Shown here piece after piece: positions 1 through 7,380 of a stretch of 8,891 bases of DNA; the stretch's first letter is position 1, and each line of letters starts with the position of its first letter. Source of the DNA: Pirellulales bacterium. GTDB lineage: Bacteria; Planctomycetota; Planctomycetia; Pirellulales; JAICIG01. Location: contig JAICIG010000338.1 of assembly GCA_025924495.1 (NCBI GenBank), positions 1-8,891 of the forward strand. The letters are read 5' to 3'. The notes under the pieces are model-generated. The model searched no databases, was not told the DNA's origin, and was given only the letters and a program-made list of their open reading frames with translations. Both the position numbers and the translations under genes were made by a program.

Positions 1-1745
1 CCGCTTCCGCTTCAGCGCCTGGCTTGTTTGCTCGCTGGGAGGCTCTCATCGACCGGGGCATCGGCGTCTACGTGCGAGGACTCGATGTGGTGCTCCGCCA
101 TCGCGCGGTCGCGATTGTCGGCAGCTTTGCCATGCTGGCGGCGACGATTCTCTTCCTTGGGCCTCGCCTGCGGCGTGACTTCTTCCCCGAAGTCGATGCT
201 GGCGCCTTTGAAATCGCCGTTCGTGCGCCGACCGGCACGCGCATTGAAGAAACCGAGAAAATGATCACCGAAGTGGAAAACTTCGTTCGCGAGGAAATTC
301 CGCAAGACGATCTCGAGCTGTTTATTTCCGAATTGGGAGTCACGCCCGACTGGTCTGCGGCCTATACGCCGAACGCCGGCCCGATGGATGCCGTGGTTAA
401 AGTGCAGCTCAAGCCGCATCGTCATCACACGGCTCAGCAATACATCAGCCATTTGCGAGAAGGATTTACAAAAGAGTCGAAATTCTCGCAGTTGGAGTTC
501 GCCTTCGACGGCGGCGGCATGGTCCGCGGCGCCTTGAATGAAGGTAAATCTACGCCGGTCAATATTCGCATTACCGGCAAAGACCAGGAACGCGTCCACC
601 AGATCGGGGAATCGATCAAGCACAAAGTCGCCGCAGTCAATGGCGTGGTCGATGCCCGCGTGATCCAGCGCATGGACGCTCCGGCGTTCATTCTGAATGT
701 GGACCGCGCCAAGGCCGCCGATCTCGGCCTGACGCAGGAAGACATCATGCGAAACGTCATTGCGTCGACTAACTCCAGCATTTCGTATAACAAGAAGAAC
801 TTCTGGATCGACCCGATCAGTCACAATCAATACTTCGTCGGCGTGCAGTATCCGGAAACGGAGATCAAGTCGAAGCGCGACATCCTCAACATCCCCATCA
901 CAGGCGACCATCAGCATCAGCAGGTGCGGTTGGGCGACTTGGCTTCGATTAGTCGCGCAAAGGTCCCCTCGGAAATTAAACACGCCAACATTCAACCGAC
1001 GATTGACGTTACCTTAGGGGTCGAGGGACGCGACCTCGGCCACGTGTCTGAGGACATCACAAAAGCGCTGGCCGAATTTGGCAAACCCGAAGGAGACGGA
1101 GTCTGGGCGACCTATAACCCGGCGTCGAGCCAAAAGGAAACGCTCAAAGGCTCGAAGATCGTGCTCAGCGGCGAGTATTCGCGCATGCAAGATACCTTCA
1201 AGAATCTGGGCATCGGCCTGGTGCTGGCGTCGCTGTTGATGTACTTCTTGATGGTCGCGCTCGACAAGTCGTTCGTTGTTCCGGTGACCGTCATGCTGAC
1301 GGTGCCCTTGTCGTTGATCGGCGTGCTGCCAATGCTGTACCTGACCGGCAGCGCCTTGAACGTGCAATCGCTGCTCGGCATCATCTTCATCGTCGGCATC
1401 AAGGTGGCCAATACGGTGTTGATGACCGATTATGCGCAGGAACTGCGCCGCCACGAGGGCCTGTCGCCGACGGATGCAATTCGCAAAGCGGCTTCGATTC
1501 GCGTTCGCCCTGTAACCATGACCGCGTTGGCGGCGTTCTTTGCCATGATTCCCACGGCCATGGCTTTGGAGCACGGCAGCGAAGCGAATGCCCCGTTGGC
1601 ACGGGCGATTCTAGGCGGGCTGTTGGCGGGAGAACCCGCCACGCTGTTCGTGCTGCCGGCGCTCTTCTCGCTGCTGGTCCGCGATAAGGGCGCAACCGAT
1701 CCTCACCTAGAGGCTACCGCCGTCATACCGCAGGCGGGCATTTAG
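1..1745 (+). CDS. RND efflux transporter permease subunit, C-terminal half (5' partial)
   Basis: This is the second half of a resistance-nodulation-division (RND) pump, an inner-membrane proton-driven exporter working with a periplasmic adaptor and an outer-membrane channel. The frame (codons start at 3) is open to the window edge. About 580 residues are seen of the roughly 1,000-1,100 usual for the family. In order there are a hydrophobic helix (about 105-158, TM7-like), the conserved FFPEVDAG entry to the second periplasmic domain followed by a PTGT motif, a large periplasmic domain to about 1200, then five helices near 1206-1262, 1272-1340, 1368-1425, 1512-1568 and 1605-1680. This matches the RND C-terminal topology and is nearest the HAE-type drug or small-molecule pumps; the substrate cannot be told. 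In TM10 the lysine (1401-1403) sits two residues before the usual relay-lysine position, which is Ala. A Glu (1632-1634) lies in TM12. The first-half Asp relay is outside the window. It ends with TAG just before a strong terminator. Confidence 0.93.
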   Translation, partial: ASASAPGLFARWEALIDRGIGVYVRGLDVVLRHRAVAIVGSFAMLAATILFLGPRLRRDFFPEVDAGAFEIAVRAPTGTRIEETEKMITEVENFVREEIPQDDLELFISELGVTPDWSAAYTPNAGPMDAVVKVQLKPHRHHTAQQYISHLREGFTKESKFSQLEFAFDGGGMVRGALNEGKSTPVNIRITGKDQERVHQIGESIKHKVAAVNGVVDARVIQRMDAPAFILNVDRAKAADLGLTQEDIMRNVIASTNSSISYNKKNFWIDPISHNQYFVGVQYPETEIKSKRDILNIPITGDHQHQQVRLGDLASISRAKVPSEIKHANIQPTIDVTLGVEGRDLGHVSEDITKALAEFGKPEGDGVWATYNPASSQKETLKGSKIVLSGEYSRMQDTFKNLGIGLVLASLLMYFLMVALDKSFVVPVTVMLTVPLSLIGVLPMLYLTGSALNVQSLLGIIFIVGIKVANTVLMTDYAQELRRHEGLSPTDAIRKAASIRVRPVTMTALAAFFAMIPTAMALEHGSEANAPLARAILGGLLAGEPATLFVLPALFSLLVRDKGATDPHLEATAVIPQAGI

Positions 1746-2143
1746 TCCGGTTCCACGCGTGAAGGCGCCTCACGGCCCGTTCGATGCCGTCGGGTCGTGC
1801 GATCAACAGATCGCGCGACCCGGCGGCTTTATTGTGCGCAGCTTGGGCCGGCGCCTTCTCCGGCTGCTGGCGAAATACTAGCCGCGCGCGGCGAACACAC
1901 TGCCCGCAATGCTGGCTGCCCATGAGCGGCTGCTGGGATGAGCCCAGTTTTCCAGGATCCTTCCCTACTAGCGAATGCTTGGCTTCGTAGTTCCTGGGGA
2001 ATCTGACGCAAACTTCCCAAGCAATGTGAAGCGATGCGCCCGGCGAGTAAAATGGGCGGCAGAAAAAGCTTCTACGGCAAACCCCGGATTCGAAGTTCCC
2101 ACGCGGCCTCGTGTTACGGGCTCATCTTTACTATAAGGAGAAC
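1746..2143. other. Gene-free intergenic stretch between the RND and toroid genes
   Basis: About 400 bases with no credible gene. Besides the main terminator it holds a 12-nt GC palindrome (1881-1892) and a small hairpin, 1933-1937 with 1943-1947, followed by TTTT (1948-1951), which could be a weak second terminator. The short frames here show no codon bias and no convincing ribosome binding site. A TACTAT at 2129-2134 resembles a -10 box, but no -35 partner is seen at proper spacing, so no promoter is called. Confidence 0.6.
1786..1833 (+). terminator. Strong Rho-independent terminator after the RND gene
   Basis: The left arm 1786-1804 and right arm 1809-1827 form a 19-bp stem (17 Watson-Crick pairs and 2 G-U wobbles) closed by the tetraloop AACA, followed by TTTATT. 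It lies 41 bases after the RND stop codon. The T tract is short, but the stem is unusually long and uninterrupted. It should end the efflux transcript and insulate the downstream gene. Confidence 0.85.
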
Positions 2144-3256
2144 ATGGTGAAGTTTTCCCATTGGGGTTTAATTGCGCTATCGTCGTTGCTCGTGCTTGCC
2201 TCCGGGCTTCGCGCCGCCGAACCCGATGCGGCGACCTATGAAAAAATGGTCGATCGCGGGATCGAGTATCTGCGCAAGCAGGGCCAAGCCGAGGACGGTT
2301 CCTTCAGCAAGCAGGTCGGCCCGGGCGTGACCGCGCTGGTAACGACCGCCGTCTTGCGACATGGCCGCGCGGTGCGAGATCCGCTCGTGGCGAAGGCCCT
2401 CAAGTATCTCGAAAGTTTCGTGCAAAAAGACGGCGGCATCTACGCACCCAAGAGTCGCCTGCCCAATTACGAGACGTGCCTGGCCATCGTCTGCTTTCAA
2501 GAGGCCAACGCCGATGGGCGGTATGACAAGTTGCTCAAGCAGGCTGACGCTTATATCAAGGGCCTGCAGCGCGACAGCGACCAAGGCAAGGACGAGTCCG
2601 ACGTTGCTTACGGCGGCGCGGGTTACGGCAAAGAGGGCCGACCCGACTTGTCGAACACGCATTTCTTCATCGAAGCTTTGCGGGCGGCGGGCGGCGGCGC
2701 GGATGACAAGGCGGTGCAGAAGGCGCTGGTTTTCGTTTCGCGTTGCCAGAATCTCGAATCGGAGCACAACACGACCAGGTATGCTGCGCTGGTGAACGAC
2801 GGCGGCTTCTATTATACGCCCGCCGTGGATAAGGCCGACCCGGCCAGCGAAACGCCCGACGGCGGATTGCGCAGCTACGGCGCCATGACGTACGCCGGGC
2901 TGAAGAGCATGATTTTTGCCGGACTAGGACCCGACGACCCGCGAGTTAAAGCCGCCTACGACTGGGTGCGCAAACATTATGACCTGGCATCGAACCCCGG
3001 TATGGGGCAGGCAGGTTTGTATTACTACTATCACACGTTTGCGAAGGCGCTCGACGTATTGGGCAAGGACGAAATCGTCGATGCCGCCGGCGAGAAGCAT
3101 GTCTGGCGGCAAGAACTTATCGCCGCCCTGGCCGAACGGCAGCGGGAAAATGGCTCGTGGACGAACACCGACCGCCGCTGGCTGGAAACCGATCCGAACC
3201 TGTGCACCGGCTTCGCCCTGCTGGCCTTGAGTTATTGCAGGCCCGAGGGCAAGTAA
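2144..3256 (+). CDS. Secreted alpha-alpha toroid protein (prenyltransferase/squalene oxidase repeats)
   Basis: A 370-residue protein of the terpene cyclase/prenyltransferase-like toroid superfamily, probably exported. Residues 1-25 form a signal peptide: basic start, hydrophobic core about 8-20, and an Ala-rich end with likely cleavage at 21-25. Glycine-rich repeat cores with an aromatic or Gly pattern lie near residues 51-54, 96-100, 156-162 (followed by RPDLSNTHF), 219-223, 239-246 and 336-339, as in tandem barrel-forming helix pairs. The catalytic DXDD of squalene-hopene cyclases is not seen, so an enzymatic cyclase role is unlikely. Its function is unknown; binding or scaffolding in the periplasm is only a guess. 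The start at 2144 is preceded by AAGGAG (2135-2140) at a short 3-nt spacing. The next codon, GTG at 2147, has better spacing (6 nt) and is an alternative. The frame extends 11 codons upstream, but that part would precede the ribosome binding site and spoil the signal peptide. Such proteins are common in planctomycetes. It appears monocistronic. Confidence 0.87.
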   Translation: MVKFSHWGLIALSSLLVLASGLRAAEPDAATYEKMVDRGIEYLRKQGQAEDGSFSKQVGPGVTALVTTAVLRHGRAVRDPLVAKALKYLESFVQKDGGIYAPKSRLPNYETCLAIVCFQEANADGRYDKLLKQADAYIKGLQRDSDQGKDESDVAYGGAGYGKEGRPDLSNTHFFIEALRAAGGGADDKAVQKALVFVSRCQNLESEHNTTRYAALVNDGGFYYTPAVDKADPASETPDGGLRSYGAMTYAGLKSMIFAGLGPDDPRVKAAYDWVRKHYDLASNPGMGQAGLYYYYHTFAKALDVLGKDEIVDAAGEKHVWRQELIAALAERQRENGSWTNTDRRWLETDPNLCTGFALLALSYCRPEGK

Positions 3257-3390
3257 TCTCTGACGATAGCCTTGCTAGTGCACCTGTAGCCTCCGGTAGG
3301 ATAGATAAGACAGAATTGCGTTCGGGTGGGGCGCTCGGCGGTTGCCATCGTTAGAAATCCAATTACGATTCCACGCGCAGCAACATTCGC

Positions 3391-3423
3391 ACGACGGTCC
3401 CGCGCCAAGGCGGGTCGTCGTTT
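3391..3423 (+). terminator. Candidate terminator or structural hairpin downstream of the toroid gene
   Basis: Arms 3391-3403 and 3410-3421 pair as 6 bp, one G-U wobble with a bulged T, then 5 GC-only bp, closed by a 6-nt loop, with TTT at 3421-3423. It lies 135 bases beyond the toroid stop codon. The T tract is poor, so it may equally be a processing or stabilising hairpin. Confidence 0.4.
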
Positions 3424-3830
3424 GCGTGCCGGGAACCGGCCACGAGTTTTCGGCGTTAACGGCAATAACGGGACAAACTGCCGACCGCGCGCGCAAATTT
3501 CCCTTGATCCTGGAAAATTGTCAGAACTTTGCTGCATGGTGTAACCGATAGCAGCGGCTGGACAACATTCGGGTGTCCGGCGTCATTTTGCGACGGGATT
3601 GCGGGCGGAGATGCGTCACCAGCTCGCTGGTCGTCGGCCCGCTACCGCGTCTGGCAAATGCGGGGCAGGTCGGCGCGACCCGCTCGGAGTGAACGCATCG
3701 CATGCGGCATCCCGTCGGTCGTCGGATGACCTGTATTTGCGCGCCGCCAAGGGCTTGCGGCAGCTCGGAAATTGTCGCGGCCTACCCGCTTCAGCCGTCT
3801 AGCGACAGCGGAGGCCTTTAGCCGGAGCAC

Positions 3831-3835
3831 GGAGG
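3831..3835 (+). promoter_or_regulatory. Shine-Dalgarno of the sulfotransferase gene
   Basis: GGAGG ends 9 nt before the ATG at 3845. A second purine run (GAAGGA) directly abuts the start but is too close to act. This site decides the chosen start. Confidence 0.65.
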
Positions 3836-3844
3836 GACGAAGGA

Positions 3845-4927
3845 ATGCATGGCATTCATCGCGTTAAGCAGTGGTGCCGCACCAGGATCAGAAATGCAGG
3901 GGGGGTGCACGAAGTCCACCAGCGGCTAGCGCACCAGTCGGCGCTGCTCGAGCAGATGAAGCATCTGCTGGCGACCGCCAACCACACTGCCAGCGAGGCG
4001 TTCGCGGCCGCAAACGCTTGCCGCGGCTTGCCTAATCTGTCCGAGACCGAAACGCTCGGCAGCCAACAACTGGCGCCGACCTCGCAACGCGGCGTATTTG
4101 TTTTTGGCAGCGCGCGGTCAGGCACCTCGATTCTGACAGAAGCGTTGAATTGCTCGCCCGACGTGCTCGTGCTGGTGGAAGCGGTGTTGTTCATGCACGA
4201 GCAGACTGCCGATGTCATCGAAGCGTTCAACGCGATGCATGCGAGATTTCATAGCACGCGAACCAAGGGCGCCTACTTGCCGCCCGGCCTTGTCGCGCGG
4301 GGCGGGCCGTTGGCTCTTATCCAACGACTAGCTGACGACTTCGACTATGTCGGAGAAAAAGTAGCGATTGGCCCCGGACCTTATTGGGTCAATGCCAGGA
4401 GCGCTCTCGTCGACTTTCATGCCAGGCATTTCTTTCGCTCTCATTACTTGTTGACCGCGCGAGCGCCTCTGGAATGCATGCTCTCGATCCACAACCTGTT
4501 TCCCAGTGAGCCGCTTGAATCTGTTTTTCATTGTTGGCTGACGGGCATCGAGACTTGCATCGATGCGTATCGCATACTTCCCAACTCACGCTGGCTATTC
4601 TTCGAGGATTTGAATGCCGATCTCGTGCGGCGGGCAACCGCCGAGTTGGGAATTTCGCTGCCAATTCCGCCTGCACTATTCTCTCCGGATTGCATTGTGA
4701 CGAGGGTAAGCAGGGATCGCTTGCCGTCATTCTTCCAGGGATGTGAGGAGCTCTGCGCCACATGCACGGGAATCTACGAGCGTCTTAAGGCGGGCATTTG
4801 CCCTGACGAACTGGTTTGCCATGCCAGCGAGGGAAGCTCGCGTTTTTTTAACGGCATCCTGGCGATGTGCGATGTTGCCCGCGCTCAATTGCTCGCACTG
4901 GATCAACGCGGCGAAGTCCGCGATTGA
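3845..4927 (+). CDS. Sulfotransferase family protein
   Basis: A 360-residue protein that probably transfers sulfate from PAPS to an unknown acceptor such as a carbohydrate, lipid or protein. The PAPS 5'-phosphosulfate loop is clear at residues 83-94, a beta strand followed by GSARSGTS. The 3'-phosphate binding element fits residues 203-216, with Arg206 and Ser214 in a TARAPLECMLSIHN stretch. Residues about 20-60 are rich in Ala, His and Gln and probably form a helical or coiled-coil lead-in not needed for the core fold. No signal peptide or membrane helix is evident, so it is probably cytoplasmic. It has about 13 cysteines, more than usual for the family. The start is supported by GGAGG (3831-3835) with 9-nt spacing. 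No partner genes for a glycan or sulfate pathway are adjacent, so its substrate cannot be inferred from context. Confidence 0.82.
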   Translation: MHGIHRVKQWCRTRIRNAGGVHEVHQRLAHQSALLEQMKHLLATANHTASEAFAAANACRGLPNLSETETLGSQQLAPTSQRGVFVFGSARSGTSILTEALNCSPDVLVLVEAVLFMHEQTADVIEAFNAMHARFHSTRTKGAYLPPGLVARGGPLALIQRLADDFDYVGEKVAIGPGPYWVNARSALVDFHARHFFRSHYLLTARAPLECMLSIHNLFPSEPLESVFHCWLTGIETCIDAYRILPNSRWLFFEDLNADLVRRATAELGISLPIPPALFSPDCIVTRVSRDRLPSFFQGCEELCATCTGIYERLKAGICPDELVCHASEGSSRFFNGILAMCDVARAQLLALDQRGEVRD

Positions 4928-5094
4928 ACGTCGGCGCCGCGCTTTGAGCGCAAAAAGAGAGACGCGACCGAATCGGATAGCTCTCTAGGAAAAGACTCGA
5001 ACTAACTCTTCTTTTTCTAAAGCGCTGTCCTGCTGAGTCAGATGGCACATTGCCGTCGGTTCAGCATTTTCGATCGCGTCCTAATCACATGGTA

Positions 5095-5129
5095 TGGCTG
5101 TCCAGCTGGCCGGAGTAGCTGGACGGTCG
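5095..5129 (+). promoter_or_regulatory. Hairpin in the aconitase leader region
   Basis: Arms 5100-5107 and 5117-5124 are perfectly complementary (8 bp) around a 9-nt loop. The stem extends outward by 5 more pairs (2 Watson-Crick, 3 G-U) to 5095/5129. There is no T tract, so it is not a terminator. It could be part of a structured 5' leader or a protein binding site if transcription starts upstream. The role is inferred only. Confidence 0.3.
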
Positions 5130-5346
5130 TTCCTCACTTCCCGGAAGGGTGTCAAGGAAACTCTGCGGACGGGAGTTTTGCGGAGCGCCAGGGCCGCCAC
5201 TCGTCGCGGCGCTAGCCGTTCCAGCTCGATGGAAGCAGACGCTTGCAGTGGTATTTGCTGCCCCACATCCATTTTCCCTGCGAGCGGCCCTTCGGTTGCA
5301 CGCAGAATGCATGATCTGGACGCGCCACTCACATCCAATGCGCGAG

Positions 5347-5351
5347 AGGAG
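5347..5351 (+). promoter_or_regulatory. Shine-Dalgarno that fixes the aconitase start
   Basis: AGGAG lies 6 nt before the ATG at 5358. It supports this start over the longer open frame beginning at 5094, which has no comparable signal. Confidence 0.65.
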
Positions 5352-5357
5352 CATGCC

Positions 5358-7304
5358 ATGCCGGCCAACGTCGCTCAAAAACTGATCGCCTCGCACCTTA
5401 TTGAAGGGCAACCAATTCCGGGCGAAGAAATCGGCCTGCGAATTGACCAGACGCTGACGCAAGACGCTACCGGGACCATGGTCATGCTGGAACTGGAAGC
5501 GATGGAAGTCGACCGTGTGCAGACTGAATTGTCGGTGCAATATGTCGACCATAATCTGCTTCAGGAAGACAGCCGAAACCCCGAAGATCATCTATTTCTC
5601 TACAGCGCCAGCCGCCGTTACGGGCTGTGGTTTAGCAGACCGGGCAATGGCGTCAGCCACCCGCTCCATCAAGAGCGGTTCGGCAAGCCGGGGAAAACTC
5701 TGCTTGGCTCCGACAGTCATACGCCCGCGGCGGGGTCGATCGGCATGTTGGCCATCGGCGCGGGAGGGCTTGAAGTGGCAATGGCCATGGCAGGGTACCC
5801 GTTCTACGTAAAGATGCCGAAGGTCTGGGGCGTGCGGCTGGTCGGTCGGTTGCCCGATTGGGTCAGTGCTAAAGACGTCGTACTCGAGATGCTGCGCCGT
5901 CACAAGGTCAAAGGAGGCGTCGGGCGGATCATCGAATATTACGGTCCCGGCCTGGACTCGCTCTCGGCGATGGACCGGCACGTGATCGCGAATATGGGTA
6001 CCGAACTGGGCGCCACCAGCACAGTGTTTCCGTCGGATGGCGAAGTTCGCCGCTTCTTGCACTACCAAGGCCGTGAAGACGACTGGATCGAAGTCCTCGC
6101 CGACGAAGGGGCGACGTACGACATCGAAGAAGAGATTGACCTCAACCAATTAGAACCTTTGATCGCGATGCCGAGCAGCCCCGACAACGTCGTGCCGGTT
6201 CGTGAAGTCGCGGGACGACCGATTTACCAGGCGTATCTCGGCTCGTCGGCCAATCCCGGCTATCGCGATTTCGCCGTCGCGGCCGAAATGGTCAATGGGC
6301 GCCGCGTCGACGAACTCGTCTCGTTCGACGTCAATCCAACCTCACGGCAGATTTTGGAAAACTTGATGCGTGATGGACGCCTACTCTCGCTTGTCCACGC
6401 GGGCGCCCGACTGCATCAGGCCGGCTGCGGCGGCTGCATCGGCATGGGGCAGGCGCCTGCGAGCGGCAAGCTGAGCCTGCGCACCGTGCCGCGTAATTTC
6501 CCCGGCAGGTCGGGCACGGCCGAAGATCAAGTGTGCCTGGTTAGCCCTGAAACTGCCACGGCGTCCGCGCTGCGGGGCGAGATCACCGATCCGCGCACCT
6601 TAGGCATTCCCTATCCGCACATCGCCGATTCGGAACATCCGCTGCTCAACCTCGAATTGTTTTTGCCTCCCTTAAACGAGGAAGAAGCCGGGCGCGTCGA
6701 GCTGATCAAAGGGCAGAACATCGTAGCCTTGCCCGAATTCGAGCCGCTGCCCGACCGGCTCGAGGCGCCGGTGTTATTGCGCGTCGGCGACAATATCTCT
6801 ACGGACGAGATTATGCCGGCCGGCGCTCGAGTGCTCCCCTATCGCAGCAATATTCCTAAGATCAGCGAATTTGTCTTTCAATCCATCGACAAAAACTATT
6901 CGCGACGCGCTCGCGAGAGCGGAGATCATGCGATCGCGGCCGGCCACAACTATGGCCAGGGATCAAGCCGAGAACATGCCGCGCTGGCGCCTCGCTATCT
7001 GGGTCTGCGATTGGTGATTGCTCAGAGCTTTGCCCGGATCCATTGGCAGAATCTGATCAACTTCGGCATCCTGCCGCTCGTCTTCGCCAACGAGTCGGAG
7101 TTGGAGCGAGTTTCACCGGGCGATGTGCTGGCAGTCGAGAATCCAGCCGATCAACTCGCCGCCGGGAAGTCGATCGCGGTTGAAAACAAGTCGCGACATC
7201 AACAACTGGAGATGCGCCATGACCTCTCCGCGCGGCAAATCGAAATCGTTGTTGCCGGCGGGTTAATTAACTGGACCAGGCAGCACCGCCATGCCGGCGT
7301 ATGA
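5358..7304 (+). CDS. acn: Aconitate hydratase (short, about 650-residue type)
   Basis: Aconitase interconverts citrate and isocitrate via cis-aconitate in the TCA cycle, in the cytoplasm. The 648-residue chain holds the cluster-binding domains first and the swivel domain last, as in the short putative aconitases (Aquifex type) rather than the roughly 890-residue AcnA. Active-site features visible: Asp64-His65 (YVDHNLL), His101, Asp119 and His121 (GSDSHT), the ANMGTELGAT segment, LRTVPRNFPGRSGT, GDNISTDEIMPAG at the swivel start, and Ser536-Ser537-Arg538 in GQGSSREHAALAPRYLG. Cluster ligands Cys357 and Cys360 are in QAGCGGCIGMGQAP. The usual third ligand, in GSCTN, reads GSSAN, with Ser297 in place of Cys. 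Only one other Cys exists (in the DQVCLVSP stretch). The start at 5358 is chosen for AGGAG (5347-5351) with 6-nt spacing and for the typical N-terminus. Other hydro-lyases of the family (homoaconitase, isopropylmalate dehydratase) are less likely because those are usually two-subunit or shorter. It appears monocistronic and convergent with the Nudix gene. Confidence 0.92.
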   Translation: MPANVAQKLIASHLIEGQPIPGEEIGLRIDQTLTQDATGTMVMLELEAMEVDRVQTELSVQYVDHNLLQEDSRNPEDHLFLYSASRRYGLWFSRPGNGVSHPLHQERFGKPGKTLLGSDSHTPAAGSIGMLAIGAGGLEVAMAMAGYPFYVKMPKVWGVRLVGRLPDWVSAKDVVLEMLRRHKVKGGVGRIIEYYGPGLDSLSAMDRHVIANMGTELGATSTVFPSDGEVRRFLHYQGREDDWIEVLADEGATYDIEEEIDLNQLEPLIAMPSSPDNVVPVREVAGRPIYQAYLGSSANPGYRDFAVAAEMVNGRRVDELVSFDVNPTSRQILENLMRDGRLLSLVHAGARLHQAGCGGCIGMGQAPASGKLSLRTVPRNFPGRSGTAEDQVCLVSPETATASALRGEITDPRTLGIPYPHIADSEHPLLNLELFLPPLNEEEAGRVELIKGQNIVALPEFEPLPDRLEAPVLLRVGDNISTDEIMPAGARVLPYRSNIPKISEFVFQSIDKNYSRRARESGDHAIAAGHNYGQGSSREHAALAPRYLGLRLVIAQSFARIHWQNLINFGILPLVFANESELERVSPGDVLAVENPADQLAAGKSIAVENKSRHQQLEMRHDLSARQIEIVVAGGLINWTRQHRHAGV

Positions 7305-7309
7305 ACTGG

Positions 7310-7335
7310 CCGCCATACGACAAGAAGGCTGGCGG
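7310..7335. other. Weak hairpin between the convergent aconitase and Nudix genes
   Basis: Arms 7310-7315 (CCGCCA) and 7330-7335 (TGGCGG) are perfectly complementary with a 14-nt loop. There is no T tract on either side. Its place between convergent genes would suit a transcript end, but the structure alone is weak. Confidence 0.25.
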
Positions 7336-7380
7336 ACCGATGGGTCTCGGCACTCGTCGCCGATCTCGCGTCCGCGGCGC

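Larger units (their letters stand above)
3257..3844. other. Gene-free 590-base stretch with several hairpins
   Basis: No frame here looks like a real gene: the candidates are 60-100 codons, overlap each other on both strands, are rich in Arg and Ser, and lack good start signals. Apart from the larger hairpin at 3391-3421 there are small perfect hairpins at 3428-3440 (5-bp stem, 3-nt loop) and at 3560-3578 (5-bp stem, 9-nt loop), plus a GGTCG/CGACC hairpin near 3668-3680. The last bases carry the ribosome binding site of the sulfotransferase gene. It could hold a small RNA or a decayed gene, but nothing shows this directly. Confidence 0.5.
4928..5357. other. Gene-free leader before the aconitase gene
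   Basis: About 430 bases. The aconitase frame stays open back to 5094 and beyond, but its 88 extra codons encode a Ser/Arg/Ala-rich stretch unlike any aconitase N-terminus, so it is treated as untranslated. The stretch contains a weak hairpin (AGAGAG 4957-4962 pairing with CTCTCT around 4981-4986, with a small inner CCGA/TCGG stem) just after the sulfotransferase gene, and a stronger hairpin at 5095-5129. No convincing sigma-70-type promoter was found. Confidence 0.5.

Noticed and set aside
12..995. 327-codon reverse-strand open frame
   Set aside because: It lies entirely antisense to the RND gene, whose protein motifs are unmistakable; the reverse product has no recognisable domain.
1014..1574. 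186-codon reverse frame
   Set aside because: Antisense shadow of RND transmembrane helices; its composition is rich in His and Gln as expected from reversed hydrophobic codons.
2177..2767. 196-codon reverse frame
   Set aside because: Shadow of the toroid protein gene, which has a signal peptide, repeats and a ribosome binding site.
3599..3802. 67-codon forward frame before the sulfotransferase gene
   Set aside because: Arg/Ala/Gly-rich product, no ribosome binding site, and competing frames of similar length in the same region on both strands.
5094..5357. N-terminal extension of aconitase from 5094
   Set aside because: The extra 88 residues are low-complexity Ser/Arg-rich and unlike the family; a good ribosome binding site precedes 5358 instead.
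5592..6149. 185-codon reverse frame
   Set aside because: Shadow of the aconitase coding sequence.
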